Source of the DNA: Candidatus Methylopumilus sp.
GTDB lineage: Bacteria > Pseudomonadota > Gammaproteobacteria > Burkholderiales > Methylophilaceae
Reading direction: 5' to 3'
Length of the DNA: 64,000 nucleotides
Assembly: GCA_024640945.1 (NCBI GenBank)
Contig: JAHEEA010000030.1
Span: 62,001 to 126,000, forward strand
Each line of letters begins with the position of its first letter. The first letter of the stretch is position 1. A program made the position numbers and the translations under genes. The notes beneath the pieces were generated by a model that made no database searches, was not told the DNA's origin, and saw only the letters and a list, made by a program, of their open reading frames with translations. Below, one piece after another: positions 63,585 to 64,000 of this stretch.

Positions 63585-63652
63585 AACCTTTTACTTAGTT
63601 TTACCTAAATTATTAAACTAACTTTTTAAGATAATTCAATATTACCCAAGCT

Positions 63653-64000
63653 ATGACTCAACTGTTAAATCGTACTATTCTGCTTAATCAAACATCAACT
63701 GAAGCGCTTAGAGATCAAATTCGAGCTTATTTTCATCAAACTGCAGATTTATATGAAAGTTTATTTAAGCTCTTGTCCTGCGATGAAGCTTACTTTGTAA
63801 AGCCTATTGCACTTCGTCATCCGCTCATTTTTTATTACGGTCACACGAATACCTTTTTTGTGAATAAGTTAATTTTAGCTGGCCTAATGACCGAACGTGT
63901 TAACCCCGAAATGGAGTCTATGTTTGCTGTGGGTGTGGACGAGATGGGCTGGGATGATGTTAACGAGAAAAATTACGACTGGCCTAGTGTTGACGCTGTA
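63653..64000 (+). CDS. ovoA: 5-histidylcysteine sulfoxide synthase (OvoA), 5' partial, runs off the window
   Basis: Open frame from ATG 63653: MTQLLNRTILLNQTSTEALRDQIRAYFHQTADLYESLFKLLSCDEAYFVKPIALRHPLIFYYGHTNTFFVNKLILAGLMTERVNPEMESMFAVGVDEMGWDDVNEKNYDWPSVDAV; DinB-like N-terminus as in OvoA. Confidence 0.8.
   Translation, partial: MTQLLNRTILLNQTSTEALRDQIRAYFHQTADLYESLFKLLSCDEAYFVKPIALRHPLIFYYGHTNTFFVNKLILAGLMTERVNPEMESMFAVGVDEMGWDDVNEKNYDWPSVDAV

Noticed and set aside
1-64000. CRISPR arrays, transposases or prophage genes
   Set aside because: No regularly spaced repeats, cas-like, transposase or phage structural ORFs were recognised; the YqjE holin-like gene belongs to the widespread yqjD/E/K set.

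Overview
The window looks like a betaproteobacterial chromosome segment, probably of the methylotroph (Methylophilaceae) type judging by gene order and protein character; this is inference with no database search. Most of it is conserved housekeeping sequence: gloB-rnhA-dnaQ, queD-rsgA-cytochrome c-M48 protease-orn, argD-argF-argG, leuC-leuD-leuB-asd-fimV-truA-trpF-trpB-trpA-accD-folC-SPOR-cvpA-purF-metZ, rmuC-moaD-moaE-lonP-ugd-hslR, a yqjD/E/K-like trio, mntH-like, YeeE-like pair, psiE-like, an LtaS-like sulfatase, tRNA-Asn, an Atm1-like ABC exporter and the 5' end of ovoA. An accessory surface-polysaccharide locus (about 42.9-55.5 kb) interrupts this. It is a mosaic of GC-rich and AT-rich blocks with gene relics near its edges. 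The most interesting non-coding signals are: (1) a candidate ~65-nt small RNA on the minus strand between orn and crcB, with a sigma54-like -24/-12 promoter, anti-Shine-Dalgarno motifs in a hairpin loop and in a linker, and an intrinsic terminator; (2) a SAM-II-like riboswitch followed by a terminator immediately upstream of metZ; (3) a decayed second copy of the argF 3' end between argF and argG. Three genes missing from the ORF track were recovered: a 42-aa membrane protein at 61246-61374 (minus), partial ovoA at 63653-64000, and a frameshifted lipoprotein gene at 42949-43393.
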